64,000 nt of DNA from Actinomyces procaprae (GCF_004798665.1 NZ_CP039292.1:1116001-1180000), one strand, 5' to 3'; shown: positions 9,190 to 19,810, counted from the stretch's first letter. Made by a program: numbers and translations. Notes: generated by a model not told the origin, from the sequence alone.

Positions 9190-9324
9190 TGGACCGCTCA
9201 CGCCCCGATGGACCGCTCACTTCCCGATGGACCGCTCACTTCCCGTTGGACCGCTGTAACCAGCGGCTACGGCGGTCCAACGGGGGCGCAGGGGTCCAAC
9301 GGGGGGACAGGGGTCCAACGGGCA
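9190..9324. repeat. Mirrored 19-bp periodic repeat with central hairpin
   Basis: Three direct 19-bp units begin TGGACCGCTCAC at 9190, 9209 and 9228, and a fourth diverging unit begins at 9247. A hairpin follows: CCCGTTGGACCGC (9242-9254) pairs perfectly with GCGGTCCAACGGG (9272-9284). The pattern then runs out as inverted units, with GTCCAACGGG at 9275, 9294 and 9313, again 19 bases apart. The whole reads as a periodic palindrome. Confidence 0.9.
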
Positions 9325-9981
9325 GGCTCGACGGCCACGCACGCAGACACCCAACCGCGCACACCGATACCCGGCCGCGCACCGCCACCCGAGCACTCAC
9401 ACAACCGGACCTAGCTCCAGAAGATGGTGTTCACCGCGCCGACCCACACCTCGTACTCCGGGCCGGTCCAGCCGGTGCCGTTAGGCGCGGTGGGGGCACG
9501 ACGGAGGGCCGTCGGATTGTCATGCCGGTCCCTCGGCTTGGATACAGCCTCACCTCCTTCCGGGTTATCGGCGTGAATACGTGTGCGCGATCGGGGTTTT
9601 TCGTTGAGATAGTGGGTGAAGGTCGGGAGTATCAGGGGGGTGTGGTTCAGCGCGGCGCCCCGCGGCGCGCCGGTCCAGAGCCCCACGGTCGTGCCGATAG
9701 CGCTACGTTCGTGCCGATGGCTCCGGTGGCGGTGATGCTCACCCCGCTTCCGCACGCCGCCGGGCTAAAACAAACATTCGCACCGATGTGTTGCCTCACG
9801 GCTTCTGGGACTGTCTGGTCTCACGGCATCTGGGAGTGCCAGTAGTTGTGAGATTCTGGGGCGGGCAGGCTGGGGTTGGTTTATGCGGTTTCGCCGTTCA
9901 AGCGTCAAGCGAATCCAATGAGCTTCGGCTCGCGGGGCGTGGGCGTTGGAGGGCTGGGTGCGTCGGCTACGTCAGTTGCCC

Positions 9982-10021
9982 GTGTACTACGCCCGTTAGC
10001 GGTCTGCTGAATGGCTGCGGG
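9982..10021 (+). repeat. Degenerate copy of 20-bp periodic palindromic element
   Basis: Two consecutive 20-bp blocks (9982-10001, beginning GTGTACTACGCC, and 10002-10021, beginning GTCTGCTGAA) align with the centre-left blocks of the element at 39931-40080. The inverted right half is poorly preserved. It lies 75 bases downstream of the cydB stop. Confidence 0.55.
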
Positions 10022-10094
10022 CCGTTGACGGTGTTAAGGGCACCGCGGGCTGGCCGTCGGAGGGCCGACGGCGGTGTCAGCGATCAGCGCGCCT

Positions 10095-11234
10095 TCAGTG
10101 ATCACCGGGCGCGGGCTGGGCGTTGTCACGCACCCGCGTGGGGTGCAGACCGCCCACGGTGGGGTCGATCCGCTCCGCGTTGATTCGGGCCGCGAAGGTC
10201 CGGTATCCCCAGATGGTGTAGAAGAGCACCACCGGCAGGAAGACGACGGCAACCACGGTCATGATCGCCAGCGTGGTGTCGGCGGAGGCCGCCTGAGTAA
10301 TGGTCAGCGAGTAGGCGGGGTCGATCGAGGAGCGCATCACGTTGGGAGCCATAGCCGTGAAGACGAGAATGACCACGCCGGCGATCGCGGCGAAGTGCAG
10401 ACCGAAGGCGAGTCCCTGGCGGCCGCGGTAGGAGCAGACCAGGGAGCCCACTAGTGCTGCGGCGGCCGCGGCCAGCGGGAGCCAGGCCCAGGCGCTGGCC
10501 GAGTAGCCGACCGCCCACACCCCCCAGACGGCGGCTGCAAGCGTGGAGACGATTCCGCAGCGTCGGGCGAAGGCCGCCGCCCGCTGGGAAAGATCGCCCG
10601 CCGTCTTGAGGGTGATGAACAGGGCCCCGTGGGTGAGGAACAACAGGCAGGTGGCGGCCCCGCCCAGCAGCGTGAAGGGCGTCAACAGGCTGAGGAAGCC
10701 GCCGGTGACCTGGTGTGATGCGCCGGCGATCAGCGCGTCCGCGGGTACTTCGGCGGCCGGCACGGGCGCACCGGTGGCGGTGTCGACCACCTCGATCTTC
10801 ATGCCCTGCACCAGGTTCGCGAAGGCGGCGCCCCACAGGATCGCGGGCAGCCAGGCGGCCACCGTGTGCGCCCAGTCCCAGCGGTCGCGCCAGGCCTGGT
10901 CGTTGATGCGGCCGCGCCACTCGATGGCGCATACGCGCACGATCAGGCACAGCAGGATGACGAGCAGCACCAGGTAGGCGCCGGAGAACAGCGTGCCGTA
11001 CCACTCGGGGAACGCGGCGAAGGTAGCGCCGCCGGCAGTAAGCAGCCAGACCTCGTTGCCGTCCCAGTGCGGGCCGATGGTGCGTACCAGGGCGCGGCGC
11101 TCGCGCTCGTCGCGGCCAAGGATCTTCAGCAGCATTCCGACGCCGAAGTCGAAGCCCTCGAGGGTCAGGTACCCGACCCAGAGGATCGCAATGAGGATGA
11201 ACCAGAGGACGGAGAGTGTCACGGCGGGCTCCAC
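10095..11234 (-). CDS. cydB: Cytochrome bd quinol oxidase subunit II
   Basis: Integral membrane subunit of the high-affinity terminal oxidase, 379 residues. The N-terminus VLWFILIAILWVGYLTLEGFDFG (first membrane helix ending in the GFDFGVG motif) and GPHWDGNEVWLLTAGGA are hallmarks of CydB. About eight to nine hydrophobic helices follow, and the C-terminus is hydrophilic. It lies 19 bases downstream of cydA on the same strand and is surely cotranscribed with it. The gap to cydD is unusually long for a cydABDC locus. Confidence 0.96.
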   Translation of the reverse strand: MEPAVTLSVLWFILIAILWVGYLTLEGFDFGVGMLLKILGRDERERRALVRTIGPHWDGNEVWLLTAGGATFAAFPEWYGTLFSGAYLVLLVILLCLIVRVCAIEWRGRINDQAWRDRWDWAHTVAAWLPAILWGAAFANLVQGMKIEVVDTATGAPVPAAEVPADALIAGASHQVTGGFLSLLTPFTLLGGAATCLLFLTHGALFITLKTAGDLSQRAAAFARRCGIVSTLAAAVWGVWAVGYSASAWAWLPLAAAAAALVGSLVCSYRGRQGLAFGLHFAAIAGVVILVFTAMAPNVMRSSIDPAYSLTITQAASADTTLAIMTVVAVVFLPVVLFYTIWGYRTFAARINAERIDPTVGGLHPTRVRDNAQPAPGDH

Positions 11235-11253
11235 GGGCTAGTCGTAGCGGCAA

Positions 11254-12750
11254 TCAGTACTGGAAGGACAGCGGGGGCATCTGCTCACCCGGGCCGTTGT
11301 CGGTGGTGGCGTCCGTGGCGTCGGCCACCTGGGCTTGTACGCCCTCGCGGACATAGCGGCGCAGCAGCAGGAACCAGATGACTCCGAGTGCGGCGTACAG
11401 CAGCGTGAAGACGATCAGGGAGGTCAGCACGGTTCCGGAGGACACCACGGAGGACACGCCGTCGGCGGTGAGCATGTACACCTGGGAGACGGGATCGGCG
11501 AGGTTTGGCACCACCACCCAGGGCTGGCGGCCAATCTCGGTCATGATCCACCCGAAGGAGGAGGCGACGAATGGCAGCCACACGCTGCCGAGGGCGAGCC
11601 TGCCCAACAGCCGGGAGGTGACCAGGCGGTCCCGGCGCGTGAGCCACAGCGCAGCCGCGCCGATCGCCACGGCGAGCGTGCCCAGGCCGATCATGAGTCG
11701 GAAGGACCAGAAGGTGACCATCTCGTTGGGGGTGTAGTCCACGCCCGCGCCGTAGCGCTCGGCGTACATCTCCTGGGCGTCATTGAGGCCCATGATCTCG
11801 GCGTGCGGATCGTTGGTGGCCATGAAGGAGTACACGTACGGGACGGTGATCAGGTGAGTGGCGGTGCCGTCGGCGCAGCTGCCGAAGGCGGCCACGGTGA
11901 AGCCCGCCCCGGACTCGGTCTCGCAAAGCATCTCCGCCGCAGCCATCTTGGCGGGCTGCTCCTCGGCCACGAGCTGGCCCTGCACATGGCCCGAGCCGAG
12001 GGTGAGGAACCCGGCGATGAGCATGGTGACGGCTCCGAAGCGGGTCATGCGCCGCCATACGTGGCGCGCCTCGAAGTCCTGCTGCGCGCGGGCGGCCTTG
12101 ACCATCCACCACGCGGACACCCCGAGTATCAGTGCTCCCGCTACCAGGAAGGCGGAGGAGATCACGTGTGCCACCGTCACCCACAGGATCTTGTTGCCGA
12201 GCACTTCGAAGAACCCGCCGATGCCGTCCAGCTCGGCACGGCCGGTCTCCGGGTTGACGACGGCGCCGACCGGGTGCTGCATCCAGGAGTTGGCCGCGAG
12301 GATGAAGAACGCGGAGATGTTGGTGCCCAGGGCGACCATCCAGATGCACAGGTTGTGCAACTTGGGGGACAGGCGGTCCCGGCCGAAGATCCACAGGCCA
12401 AGGAAGGTGGACTCCATGAAGAAGGCCAGCAGTGCCTCGAAGGCCAAGGGCGCCCCGAAGATGTTTCCTACGAACCGGGAGTACTCCGACCAGTTCATGC
12501 CGAACTGGAACTCCTGCACGATGCCGGTGGCGACGCCGAGTGCGAAGTTGATCAGCAGGAGGTTGCCGAAGAAGTGTGCGGCCGTGCGCCACTGCTCCTT
12601 GCCGGTGCGCAGATGGAGGGTTTCCATGAGAGCCACGAGCGGGGACAGGCCGATCGTCAACGGCACCAGGATGAAGTGGTAGACGGTGGTGATGCCGAAC
12701 TGCCATCGAGCTACGTCGAGGGAGTCGAGCGCCATCGGAACAAGGCCCAT
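11254..12750 (-). CDS. cydA: Cytochrome bd quinol oxidase subunit I
   Basis: Haem-bearing subunit oxidising quinol and reducing oxygen; 498 residues from the chosen start. Recognisable parts are RWQFGITTVYHFILVPL with its haem-ligand His, the segment GSGHVQGQLVAEEQPAKMAA of the Q-loop (short type), and EIGRQPWVV. The ATG at 12750 is chosen because AAAGG lies nine bases upstream; the in-frame ATG at 12735 has no such site. The frame stays open to 12975, but that stretch is Arg/Pro-rich and crosses the promoter region. A low-oxygen role fits the nearby nitrate reductase genes. Confidence 0.96.
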   Translation of the reverse strand: MGLVPMALDSLDVARWQFGITTVYHFILVPLTIGLSPLVALMETLHLRTGKEQWRTAAHFFGNLLLINFALGVATGIVQEFQFGMNWSEYSRFVGNIFGAPLAFEALLAFFMESTFLGLWIFGRDRLSPKLHNLCIWMVALGTNISAFFILAANSWMQHPVGAVVNPETGRAELDGIGGFFEVLGNKILWVTVAHVISSAFLVAGALILGVSAWWMVKAARAQQDFEARHVWRRMTRFGAVTMLIAGFLTLGSGHVQGQLVAEEQPAKMAAAEMLCETESGAGFTVAAFGSCADGTATHLITVPYVYSFMATNDPHAEIMGLNDAQEMYAERYGAGVDYTPNEMVTFWSFRLMIGLGTLAVAIGAAALWLTRRDRLVTSRLLGRLALGSVWLPFVASSFGWIMTEIGRQPWVVVPNLADPVSQVYMLTADGVSSVVSSGTVLTSLIVFTLLYAALGVIWFLLLRRYVREGVQAQVADATDATTDNGPGEQMPPLSFQY

Positions 12751-13221
12751 CTGCGCCGCCTTTCGCGAGGAACCACGGTAAATATAAGAGGATCCTAAGG
12801 AGGATTCCTTGGGGGATAGGCTCAGTATAGGCGGCAGATGACGGCGTGTCGGGAACAAGTGGAACTCGTTACCTGGCGGCCGTCGAGGCCCGGCCGCCAC
12901 GAACCACGGAGGCGGTGTCCGCCGTCGGCGAGACGACGGTGTGACCCGAGGCGGCGTCGCCCGGCGGGCGCACACCTGTGGGATACTCGCCCTGGCACCG
13001 GCCGCCCCGTACCGGTAACCGGTGTCCGAACCTCGGCCGAGACCGCCCGGAAGACTTGCGCCGCATCACGCGCCGCCGCACTTCCGCATGTGCGAGTTCC
13101 GCCGCAGGCCGGCGCCGCAAGGCGCACGCGTAAGCTTTTTGGCTCCCCGCAGGGGAGCATGACCGCGCCACGGCGCCGCGGGTACGGCGGAGCTGTAGCG
13201 CCCGAAAGTGCAGATAGACCC
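12751..13221. promoter_or_regulatory. Divergent cydA/rne upstream region
   Basis: A 470-base spacer between the divergent cydA and rne genes. Toward cydA, an imperfect inverted repeat around 12790-12810 (GGATCCT...AGGATTCC) is a possible operator. Toward rne, GATACT at 12982-12987 could be a -10 element, which would leave a 5' leader of roughly 230 bases. Long rne leaders are known in other bacteria, but no specific structure was identified here. Confidence 0.35.
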
Positions 13222-15987
13222 ATGTCCCCATCGTCATCGCGCTCAACCGACTCGACCGCGCCCTCGCAGGGTGCCCAGGACGGAGACGCCCTCCGGCGCC
13301 CCGCTCGGCGGCACCGCCGGGTGACGGCGGCGGCGACCGCGCCCGAGCCCGCCGCTCCCGCGCGCCGGCACGAGACTACCGTTACCGCCCCGGCGTCGAC
13401 CGCGGCCGAGGACGGCTCCCCCCTGACCACGGTGGAGCCGGCGGAGGCGGCCCAGTCGGCGGACTCCGCCGCCGCAGAACCGGAAGTGGCTGCGGATGCC
13501 GCTGTGGAGGCCCCGGCAAGCGACGTCCCGGAGGACGCCACCGAGACTGATGCTGCCGCGGTGGCGGATGACTCAGGCGACGAACCGGACGCTGAGGAGG
13601 AGGACGCGGCGGAGGACCTCGAGCAGCGGCTGCCTGCGGCCTCGCTGCTCTTCCAGGCGCCCGATCCGGCGCTCGCCCGCCGTCGCCGCCGCAAGGTGAC
13701 CGTGGGCACGACGACTCCCGTTAAGGCGCCGCAGGCGGAGCCGGAGAAGACCTCCGCCCCGCGTGCTCAGGACGACGACGCGGCCGCGGGCTCGGAGCGC
13801 CGGTCCGCCTCCGCGCGCGAGTCCTCCGCCGAGTCCGCACCCCGGAGGCGTCGTCGGCGCGCGACCGCGGCCTCCACCGAGCCCGCACACGTCGAGGAGG
13901 CCCGGCCTGCCCGGCGCCGCCGCGGTGATGCCGCCGTCGAGGCTCAGGACGCCGTCGTTGCGGAGGACGCGCAGACCGAGTCCCGGTCCGGGGAGGAGGA
14001 CGGCGAGAAGGAGGCCGGCAACGGTCGCCGCAAGCGGCGTCGCGGTGGGCGTGGCCGGCGTGCCCGCTCCCGCGCGGACGAGCGCGTCGATGCCGGTGAG
14101 CAGCCTGCCGACCCAGCGGATACCTCGGACGCCACGAGCAGCGACAGCGCCGACGAGGCCGCCTCGGAGGCCGCCGAGGCATCGGTCGGCTCCTCGCGCC
14201 GACGCCGCCGCCGTTCCCGCAGCCGCTCCGACTCCGCCCGGGACGTCCGGGATGAGATCACCGCGCTGAAGGGCTCCACCCGGCTGGAGGCCAAGCGCCA
14301 GCGGCGTCGGGAGGGGCGCGCCGCCGGGCGCCGTCGGCCCATCATCACCGAGGCGGAGTTCCTGGCCCGCCGTGAGAGCGTCGACCGGCAGATGGTGGTG
14401 CGCGAGCAGGACGGCCTGAACCAGATCGCCGTCCTGGAGGACGGTCTGCTGGTGGAGCACTACGTCGCCCGGCACACCCAGACCTCGCTGGTGGGCAACG
14501 TTTACGTAGGCCGCGTACAGAATGTGCTGCCGTCCATGGAGGCCGCATTCGTGGACATCGGCAAGGGACGTAACGCGGTCCTGTACGCCGGCGAGGTCAA
14601 CTGGGACGCCGCCGGCATGGAGGGTAAGCCGCGCCGTATCGAGGACGCCCTGTCCAGCGGCGACACCGTGCTGGTGCAGGTCACTAAGGACCCCATCGGC
14701 CACAAGGGTGCCCGCCTGACCAGTCAGATCACCCTGGCGGGCCGCTACCTGGTGCTGGTGCCGGGCGGCACCATGACCGGCATCTCCCGCAAGCTCCCGG
14801 ACACCGAGCGCAACCGGCTGAAGAAGATCCTCAAGCGGATCGTTCCCGACGACGCCGGCGTGATCGTGCGCACCGCCGCGGAGGGCGCGGGGGAGGAGCA
14901 GCTCGCCGACGACATCAAGCGCCTGGTGTCCCAGTGGGAGTCGATTGAGAAGAAGTCCTCCCAGGTGCTCAAGGGCTCCGGCAAGGCGCCCGTGCTGCTG
15001 AAGGAGGAGCCCGAGCTGGCCGTGCGCGTGGTGCGTGACGTGTTCAACGAGGACTTCCGCAAGCTCATTGTGCAGGGCCCCGACGCCTGGAAGACCATCT
15101 CCACCTACGTCGGCGATCTCAGCCCGGAGCTGACCGACCGGCTGGAGCACTGGGTCAGCCCCGAGGACGTGTTCACCGCCCACCGTATCGACGAGCAGCT
15201 CGCCAAGGGCTTCGACCGCAAGGTCTGGCTGCCCAGCGGCGGCACGCTCATCATCGACCGCACGGAGGCCATGACCGTCATCGACGTCAACACCGGGCGC
15301 TTCACCGGCGGCGCGGACGGCACCCTGGAGGAGACCATCACCCGCAACAACCTCGAGGCCGCCGAGGAGATCGTCCGCCAGCTGCGGCTGCGTGACATCG
15401 GCGGCATGGTGGTGATCGACTTCGTGGACATGGTGCTGGAGTCCAACCGGGACCTGGTGCTGCGCCGCCTGGTGGAGTGCCTCGGCCGCGATCGCACCCG
15501 GCACCAGGTCACCGAGGTCACCTCGCTGGGGCTGGTGCAGATGACCCGCAAGCGGGTCGGCCAGGGGCTGGTGGAGGCTTTCTCCACGCCGTGCGAGTGC
15601 TGCGGCGGGCGCGGCTTCATCGTCCACGAGCATCCGGTGGAGAACCAGGCCGTGGACATGTCCGCATCGGCACAGCGCGGAAACAGCTCTGGCCGGGGGC
15701 GGCGCGGCGAGGGTGGTTCCAAGCCCGCGACCAAGACCGGTGCGAAGTCCGCCACCAAGTCGGCCAAGTCCTCGGGCCGCGGCGCCAAGGCCCCCAAGGA
15801 GTCCGAGGAGAAGGGGCGCGATGAGGCCGCCCGCTCCGCCGTGCGCGGGGCGCTGGCCCAGATCGCCGCTGCCGCTGAGCATGCGCACGAGCACGCCCAG
15901 CCGGAGGAGGGCGGCTCACAGGCCCCTGAAGGCGCCGTGGCGGCGGGTCAGGAGGCGGTCGGCGACCCTGCGCAGACGCAGTCCTGA
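13222..15987 (+). CDS. rne: Ribonuclease E/G
   Basis: Central mRNA-decay and rRNA-processing endonuclease; 921 residues from the chosen start. The N-terminal third is disordered, with acidic (Glu/Asp/Ala) and Arg-rich patches such as RRRRRATAA. The S1 domain reads [21 protein letters not shown]. The catalytic DNase-I-like part has the motif VIDVNTGRF and the acidic strand [11 protein letters not shown]. The Zn-link cysteines are CECCGG, and a Lys/Ala-rich tail follows. This is the actinobacterial layout with extensions at both ends of the catalytic core. The frame is open from 12838; ATG 13222 was chosen because upstream residues lack coding character. Confidence 0.92.
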   Translation: MSPSSSRSTDSTAPSQGAQDGDALRRPARRHRRVTAAATAPEPAAPARRHETTVTAPASTAAEDGSPLTTVEPAEAAQSADSAAAEPEVAADAAVEAPASDVPEDATETDAAAVADDSGDEPDAEEEDAAEDLEQRLPAASLLFQAPDPALARRRRRKVTVGTTTPVKAPQAEPEKTSAPRAQDDDAAAGSERRSASARESSAESAPRRRRRRATAASTEPAHVEEARPARRRRGDAAVEAQDAVVAEDAQTESRSGEEDGEKEAGNGRRKRRRGGRGRRARSRADERVDAGEQPADPADTSDATSSDSADEAASEAAEASVGSSRRRRRRSRSRSDSARDVRDEITALKGSTRLEAKRQRRREGRAAGRRRPIITEAEFLARRESVDRQMVVREQDGLNQIAVLEDGLLVEHYVARHTQTSLVGNVYVGRVQNVLPSMEAAFVDIGKGRNAVLYAGEVNWDAAGMEGKPRRIEDALSSGDTVLVQVTKDPIGHKGARLTSQITLAGRYLVLVPGGTMTGISRKLPDTERNRLKKILKRIVPDDAGVIVRTAAEGAGEEQLADDIKRLVSQWESIEKKSSQVLKGSGKAPVLLKEEPELAVRVVRDVFNEDFRKLIVQGPDAWKTISTYVGDLSPELTDRLEHWVSPEDVFTAHRIDEQLAKGFDRKVWLPSGGTLIIDRTEAMTVIDVNTGRFTGGADGTLEETITRNNLEAAEEIVRQLRLRDIGGMVVIDFVDMVLESNRDLVLRRLVECLGRDRTRHQVTEVTSLGLVQMTRKRVGQGLVEAFSTPCECCGGRGFIVHEHPVENQAVDMSASAQRGNSSGRGRRGEGGSKPATKTGAKSATKSAKSSGRGAKAPKESEEKGRDEAARSAVRGALAQIAAAAEHAHEHAQPEEGGSQAPEGAVAAGQEAVGDPAQTQS

Positions 15988-16154
15988 ACTGCGGGGTGCG
16001 GAAGAACACAGGCCCCAGAAGCGTTCGCGGGTTGGTGTCGCCCGCCGGATCGCATAAAGTAATCCGGCGGTGCGTTCCGCACCATTGCCCAAGTAGTCGA
16101 CCGCAGCGGTGGAGCGGTGCTCCCGGGAGCGGGCGGCTAGAAGAATCGACAGAG

Positions 16155-16475
16155 ATGAGTAGTCAAGTGGTCTACGCGATCGTCAAGGCCGGCGGCCGTC
16201 AGGAGAAGGTCTCCGTCGGTGACGTCGTGGTTGTCGACAAGCTTGCCGGCGAGGTCGGCGACGAGGTCACCCTCGCCCCCGTCATGCTGGTGGATGGAGA
16301 CAAGGTGACCGCTGCGGCGGCGGACCTGGCCAAGTCCTCCGTGAAGGCTGAGATCGTCGGTGACGAGAAGGGCCCCAAGATCAACATCCTCAAGTTCAAG
16401 AACAAGACGGGCTACCGCAAGCGCCAGGGTCACCGCGCCAAGCTCACCGCCGTCAAGATCACCGCGATCGGCTGA
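16155..16475 (+). CDS. rplU: 50S ribosomal protein L21
   Basis: Large-subunit ribosomal protein, 106 residues, the usual length. It reads [19 protein letters not shown] near the start and ends [18 protein letters not shown], the conserved RNA-binding tail. The ATG at 16155 gives the expected length; longer readings up to 15996 do not match the family. L21 precedes L27, the order found in nearly all bacteria. The 165-base spacer after rne should hold the promoter and leader, with inverted segments near 16110-16135. Confidence 0.97.
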   Translation: MSSQVVYAIVKAGGRQEKVSVGDVVVVDKLAGEVGDEVTLAPVMLVDGDKVTAAAADLAKSSVKAEIVGDEKGPKINILKFKNKTGYRKRQGHRAKLTAVKITAIG

Positions 16476-16532
16476 GCGGGTCACCCGTCCGCAGCATCTT
16501 CAGGCACCAGCGATACAGAAAGAAGCCCCGAT

Positions 16533-16790
16533 ATGGCACACAAGAAGGGTCTTGGTTCCTCCCGCAACGGCCGCGACTCCAACGCCCAGCGCCTCGGTGT
16601 GAAGCGCTTCGGCGGCCAGTTCGTCAAGGCCGGCGAGATCATCGTCCGCCAGCGCGGCACCCACTTCCACCCCGGCAACAACGTCGGCCGCGGCAAGGAC
16701 GACACGCTGTTCGCCCTGACCGCCGGCAACGTTGACTTCGGTAGATTCCGCGACCGCAAGGTCGTCAACGTCATCGCGGCCGAAGGCTGA
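16533..16790 (+). CDS. rpmA: 50S ribosomal protein L27
   Basis: Large-subunit protein whose N-terminus reaches the peptidyl transferase centre; 85 residues. It begins [19 protein letters not shown] and carries [17 protein letters not shown], both typical. There is no cleavable N-terminal extension of the Firmicute kind. It lies 57 bases after rplU and is cotranscribed with it. A strong hairpin follows before obg. Confidence 0.98.
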   Translation: MAHKKGLGSSRNGRDSNAQRLGVKRFGGQFVKAGEIIVRQRGTHFHPGNNVGRGKDDTLFALTAGNVDFGRFRDRKVVNVIAAEG

Positions 16791-16817
16791 ATCGGCCTCA
16801 CGCATCATGACTGCATC

Positions 16818-16853
16818 CGCGAGGGCGGGCGGCTTCGGCCGTCCGCCCTCGCG
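16818..16853 (+). terminator. Long UUCG-capped hairpin between rpmA and obg
   Basis: Sixteen-base arms at 16818-16833 and 16838-16853 flank a TTCG tetraloop; pairing is complete apart from one G-T. The cGAGGGCGGGCGGC arm makes this one of the strongest stems in the window. There is no T-run after it, so it may be a partial terminator, an attenuator or an mRNA 3' stabiliser between the ribosomal pair and obg. Confidence 0.6.
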
Positions 16854-16900
16854 CGTGCCGGTCCCGGGGTGATCGCCCCACCCAGCCCGAGGAGACACCC

Positions 16901-18463
16901 ATGCCCAGCTTCATCGACCGCGTGGTCCTGCACGTCGCCGGCGGCGACGGCGGCCACGGCTGCACGTCGATCCACCGTGAGAAGTTCAAGCCGCTGGCCG
17001 GCCCCGACGGCGGTGACGGCGGACACGGCGGCAGCGTCGTGCTGTCCGCGGACCCCCGCGTCACCACCCTGCTGACCTATCACCGTTCCCCGCATCGCCG
17101 CGCCGGCTCCGGCACACCCGGCCAGGGAGGCTGGCACCGGGGCGCCGACGGCGAGGACCTGGTGCTGCCGGTGCCGCTGGGAACCGTGGTAAAGGACTCT
17201 GACGGTGCCGTCCTGGCGGACCTGACCGCAGCCGGCGAGCGCGTCGTCGTCGCCGAGGGCGGTCCCGGTGGCCGCGGCAACTTCTCCCTCGCCTCCGCCA
17301 AGCGCAAGGCTCCGGGCTTCCACCTGCTGGGTGAGCCCGGCCAGGCCCGTGACGTCACCCTGGAGCTGAAGACGGTCGCCGACGTCGCCCTGGTCGGCTA
17401 CCCCAGCGCCGGCAAGTCCTCCCTGATTGCCGCCATGAGCGCCGCCCGCCCCAAGATCGCCGACTACCCCTTCACCACGCTCACCCCCAACCTGGGCGTG
17501 GTGGAGGCCGGGGAGACGCGCTTCACCATGGCGGACGTGCCCGGGCTGATCCCGGGGGCGAGCGAGGGCAAGGGCCTGGGCCTGGAGTTCCTGCGCCACA
17601 TCGAGCGCTGCGCCGTGGTGGTGCACGTGCTGGACTGCGCCACCCTGGAGCCGGGGCGTGATCCGCTCAGCGACTTCGACACCATCGAGACGGAGCTGGC
17701 CGCCTATGCGGAGCGGCTGGGCGCCGATGAGGCGGACCCGGCGCTGACCGGGCTGCCCCCGCTGATGGAGCGTCCCCGCGTGGTGGTTCTCGCCAAGGTG
17801 GACGTCCCCGAGGCGGCGGAACTGGCCGAGCTGGTGGAGGCGGACTTGACTGCGCGCGGCCTGCCGGTGTTCGCCGTCTCCGCCGTCTCCCACGCGGGGC
17901 TGTCACGGCTGGCCTTCGCCCTGGCGGAGCTGGTTGAGCAGGCCCGTGCGCAGGCGTCGGCCGCCGTCGCGGAAGCACGCCCCATCGTCCGCCCGGCACC
18001 GGTCGGGCGACGCGGCGCGCAGCCGGCAGTCACCGTGGAGGTCATCCAGCACCCTGCCGAGGGCACCGTCTACCAGGTGCGGGGGGACAAGCCCGAGCGC
18101 TGGGTGCGCCAGACCGACTTCTCCAATGACGAGGCCGTCGGCTATCTGGCCGACCGGCTGGCGGCGGGCGGCGTCGAGGACGAGCTGGCGAAGGCGGGCG
18201 CCCACGCCGGGGACACCGTCCTGATCGGGGATGTCGACACGGGCGTGGTGTTCACCTGGGAGCCGTCCATGACCACCGGCGCGGAGCTGCTGGGTGCCCG
18301 TGGCACCGATGCCCGCCTGGAGGACCGTCACCGCCGAACCAACGCTGAACGCCGCGAGCAGTACCACGACTGGATGGACGCCAAGGAGGCGGCGCGCCAA
18401 ACCCTGCGTGATGAGGCGGACAAGGGGCTGTGGACCGACGCGTCCACCTGGGAGGAAGCATGA
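16901..18463 (+). CDS. obg: GTPase Obg/CgtA
   Basis: Essential ribosome-assembly and stress GTPase, 520 residues. The glycine-rich Obg fold is N-terminal ([22 protein letters not shown]). The GTPase domain follows, with P-loop [10 protein letters not shown], switch region [13 protein letters not shown] and [12 protein letters not shown]-terminal OCT domain begins near [19 protein letters not shown], with about 60 charged residues after it. Its stop TGA overlaps the ATG of proB. This rplU-rpmA-obg-proB order is common in actinobacteria. Confidence 0.97.
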   Translation: MPSFIDRVVLHVAGGDGGHGCTSIHREKFKPLAGPDGGDGGHGGSVVLSADPRVTTLLTYHRSPHRRAGSGTPGQGGWHRGADGEDLVLPVPLGTVVKDSDGAVLADLTAAGERVVVAEGGPGGRGNFSLASAKRKAPGFHLLGEPGQARDVTLELKTVADVALVGYPSAGKSSLIAAMSAARPKIADYPFTTLTPNLGVVEAGETRFTMADVPGLIPGASEGKGLGLEFLRHIERCAVVVHVLDCATLEPGRDPLSDFDTIETELAAYAERLGADEADPALTGLPPLMERPRVVVLAKVDVPEAAELAELVEADLTARGLPVFAVSAVSHAGLSRLAFALAELVEQARAQASAAVAEARPIVRPAPVGRRGAQPAVTVEVIQHPAEGTVYQVRGDKPERWVRQTDFSNDEAVGYLADRLAAGGVEDELAKAGAHAGDTVLIGDVDTGVVFTWEPSMTTGAELLGARGTDARLEDRHRRTNAERREQYHDWMDAKEAARQTLRDEADKGLWTDASTWEEA

Positions 18464-19656
18464 GCGGCGCACCTGTGGATGCCATGAGCACCCGGTCGGG
18501 TACTGGCGGCGATATCGGTAACGGCCCGCGCCCGGAGGCCCTGCCCGAGGGCTCGCGCGTGGTCCTCAAGGTCGGCTCCTCCTCGCTGACCCGCCCCGAC
18601 GGCGGCCTGGACCTGAACCGCATTGACATCCTGTCCGGCCTGCTGGCCGGCATGCGACGCCGGGGCCACGACGTGGTGCTGGTGTCCTCCGGTGCTGTCG
18701 CAGCCGGCCTGGTTCCGCTCGGGCTGGACGCGCGCCCCGGCGAGCTGCGGCTGCTGCAGGCCGCTGCCTCCGTCGGCCAGGGGCGGCTGGTTTCACGCTG
18801 GCAGACCGCCCTGAGCGCGTACGGCGTGGTCACCGCTCAGGTGCTGCTGACTGCGCAGGATGTGGCCGTGCGCAGCCACTACCGGACGGTGCGCGCCACC
18901 TTCGATGCGCTGCTGTCAATGGGGGCGGTTCCCGTGGTCAACGAGAACGACGCCGTGGCCACCACCGAGTTCAATCTGGGGGACAACGATCACCTGGCGG
19001 CGCTCGTGTCCCATCTGGTGACGGCTGATGCGCTGATTCTTTTCACGGACGTGGACGGCATGTGGACTGCACGCCCGGGCACGCCCGATGCCCGCCCCGT
19101 GCGCTACGTCGGCGGCGCCGGCGAGCTGGCGGGCGTGCGTGTGGACGGCGACGCCGGTGCACTGGGCACAGGCGGGATGGCCACCAAGGTGCAGGCGGCT
19201 ACGATCGCCTGCGCCTCCGGCACGGCCACGATCATCGCCGACGCGGATGACGCCCCTCGGCTGCTGGGCGGGCGCACCATTCCGACCGACCTGGGGACGT
19301 GGTTCGCCCCCACCGGACCGCATCGCTCCAGCCGTCGGCTGTGGATGGCGCACGCCTCCATGCCCGAGGGGCGGGTGCTGGTTGATGCCGGGGCTGCTCA
19401 GGCCGTTACCGCGGGTAAGAAGTCCCTGCTGCTGCCGGGCGTGGTCGGCGTTGATGGGGACTTCGAGTCCGGCTCGGTGGTTGAGATCGTGGGCCCGCAG
19501 GGGGTGCTTGCGCGCGGCATCTGCCGGTATGCGGCCTCCGAGATCGAGGAGGTGCTGGACGCGCGGGGACGTGGAGCGCCCGCGCCCGGAGACCATGTGG
19601 CCCCGGTGGTACACCGCGACGACCTGGCCGAGCTGCCCCGCACTGCCGGCGGCTGA
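18460..19656 (+). CDS. proB: Glutamate 5-kinase
   Basis: First step of proline synthesis: ATP-dependent phosphorylation of glutamate. The amino-acid kinase domain has [11 protein letters not shown] and the substrate-binding [19 protein letters not shown]-terminal PUA domain follows ([18 protein letters not shown]). The ATG at 18460 overlaps the obg stop (ATGA) and has GGAGG five bases upstream, giving 398 residues. An alternative ATG at 18484 is possible. A 23-bp repeat array begins 25 bases after the stop and separates it from proA. Confidence 0.95.
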   Translation: MSGAPVDAMSTRSGTGGDIGNGPRPEALPEGSRVVLKVGSSSLTRPDGGLDLNRIDILSGLLAGMRRRGHDVVLVSSGAVAAGLVPLGLDARPGELRLLQAAASVGQGRLVSRWQTALSAYGVVTAQVLLTAQDVAVRSHYRTVRATFDALLSMGAVPVVNENDAVATTEFNLGDNDHLAALVSHLVTADALILFTDVDGMWTARPGTPDARPVRYVGGAGELAGVRVDGDAGALGTGGMATKVQAATIACASGTATIIADADDAPRLLGGRTIPTDLGTWFAPTGPHRSSRRLWMAHASMPEGRVLVDAGAAQAVTAGKKSLLLPGVVGVDGDFESGSVVEIVGPQGVLARGICRYAASEIEEVLDARGRGAPAPGDHVAPVVHRDDLAELPRTAGG

Positions 19657-19681
19657 TACCTCATCCCCGCCCTCCCCCTCG

Positions 19682-19810
19682 CCGAGATCGGTAGATATTA
19701 CATGCCGAGGTCGGTAGACGTTACGTACTGAGATCGGTAGACGTTACGTACTGAGGTCGGTAGATATTACGTACTGAGGTCGGTAGATATTACGTGCCGA
19801 GGTCGGTAGA
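19682..19810 (-). repeat. 23-bp tandem repeat array 2
   Basis: Five full 23-bp units start at 19682, 19705, 19728, 19751 and 19774, with a partial sixth at 19797. On the plus strand each reads C[CT]GAG[AG]TCGGTAGA, then ATATTAC, CGTTACG or similar, so the array is inverted relative to array 1. It follows the proB stop by 25 bases. Read with proB transcription, its orientation matches that of array 1 read with the upstream kinase. Confidence 0.95.

Larger units (their letters stand above)
8794..10094. other. 1.3-kb repeat-bearing gap between cydD and cydB
   Basis: No convincing gene was found on either strand. Open frames here are Arg/Pro/Gly-rich, lack ribosome binding sites and cross the repeats. 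The gap contains a mirrored 19-bp periodic repeat (9190-9324) and a degenerate copy of a 20-bp periodic element (9982-10021). The minus-strand segment around 9411-9500 reads like the last 25 residues of a protein (ending YEVWVGAVNTIFWS). It may be a decayed gene end, but its family was not recognised. The region interrupts the usual cydABDC arrangement. Confidence 0.7.

Noticed and set aside
9033..9845. 270-codon plus-strand frame between cydD and cydB
   Set aside because: Composition is Arg/Gly/Pro-rich, no ribosome binding site, no family resemblance, and it runs through the 19-bp mirrored repeats.
11335..12798. 487-codon plus-strand frame opposite cydA
   Set aside because: His/Glu/Gly-rich shadow of cydA.
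12838..13221. N-terminal extension of RNase E/G
   Set aside because: It overlaps the likely cydA promoter and has no domain; the composition is not coding-like.
13573..15894. 773-codon minus-strand frame opposite rne
   Set aside because: Shadow of the very GC-rich rne gene; no recognisable domain.
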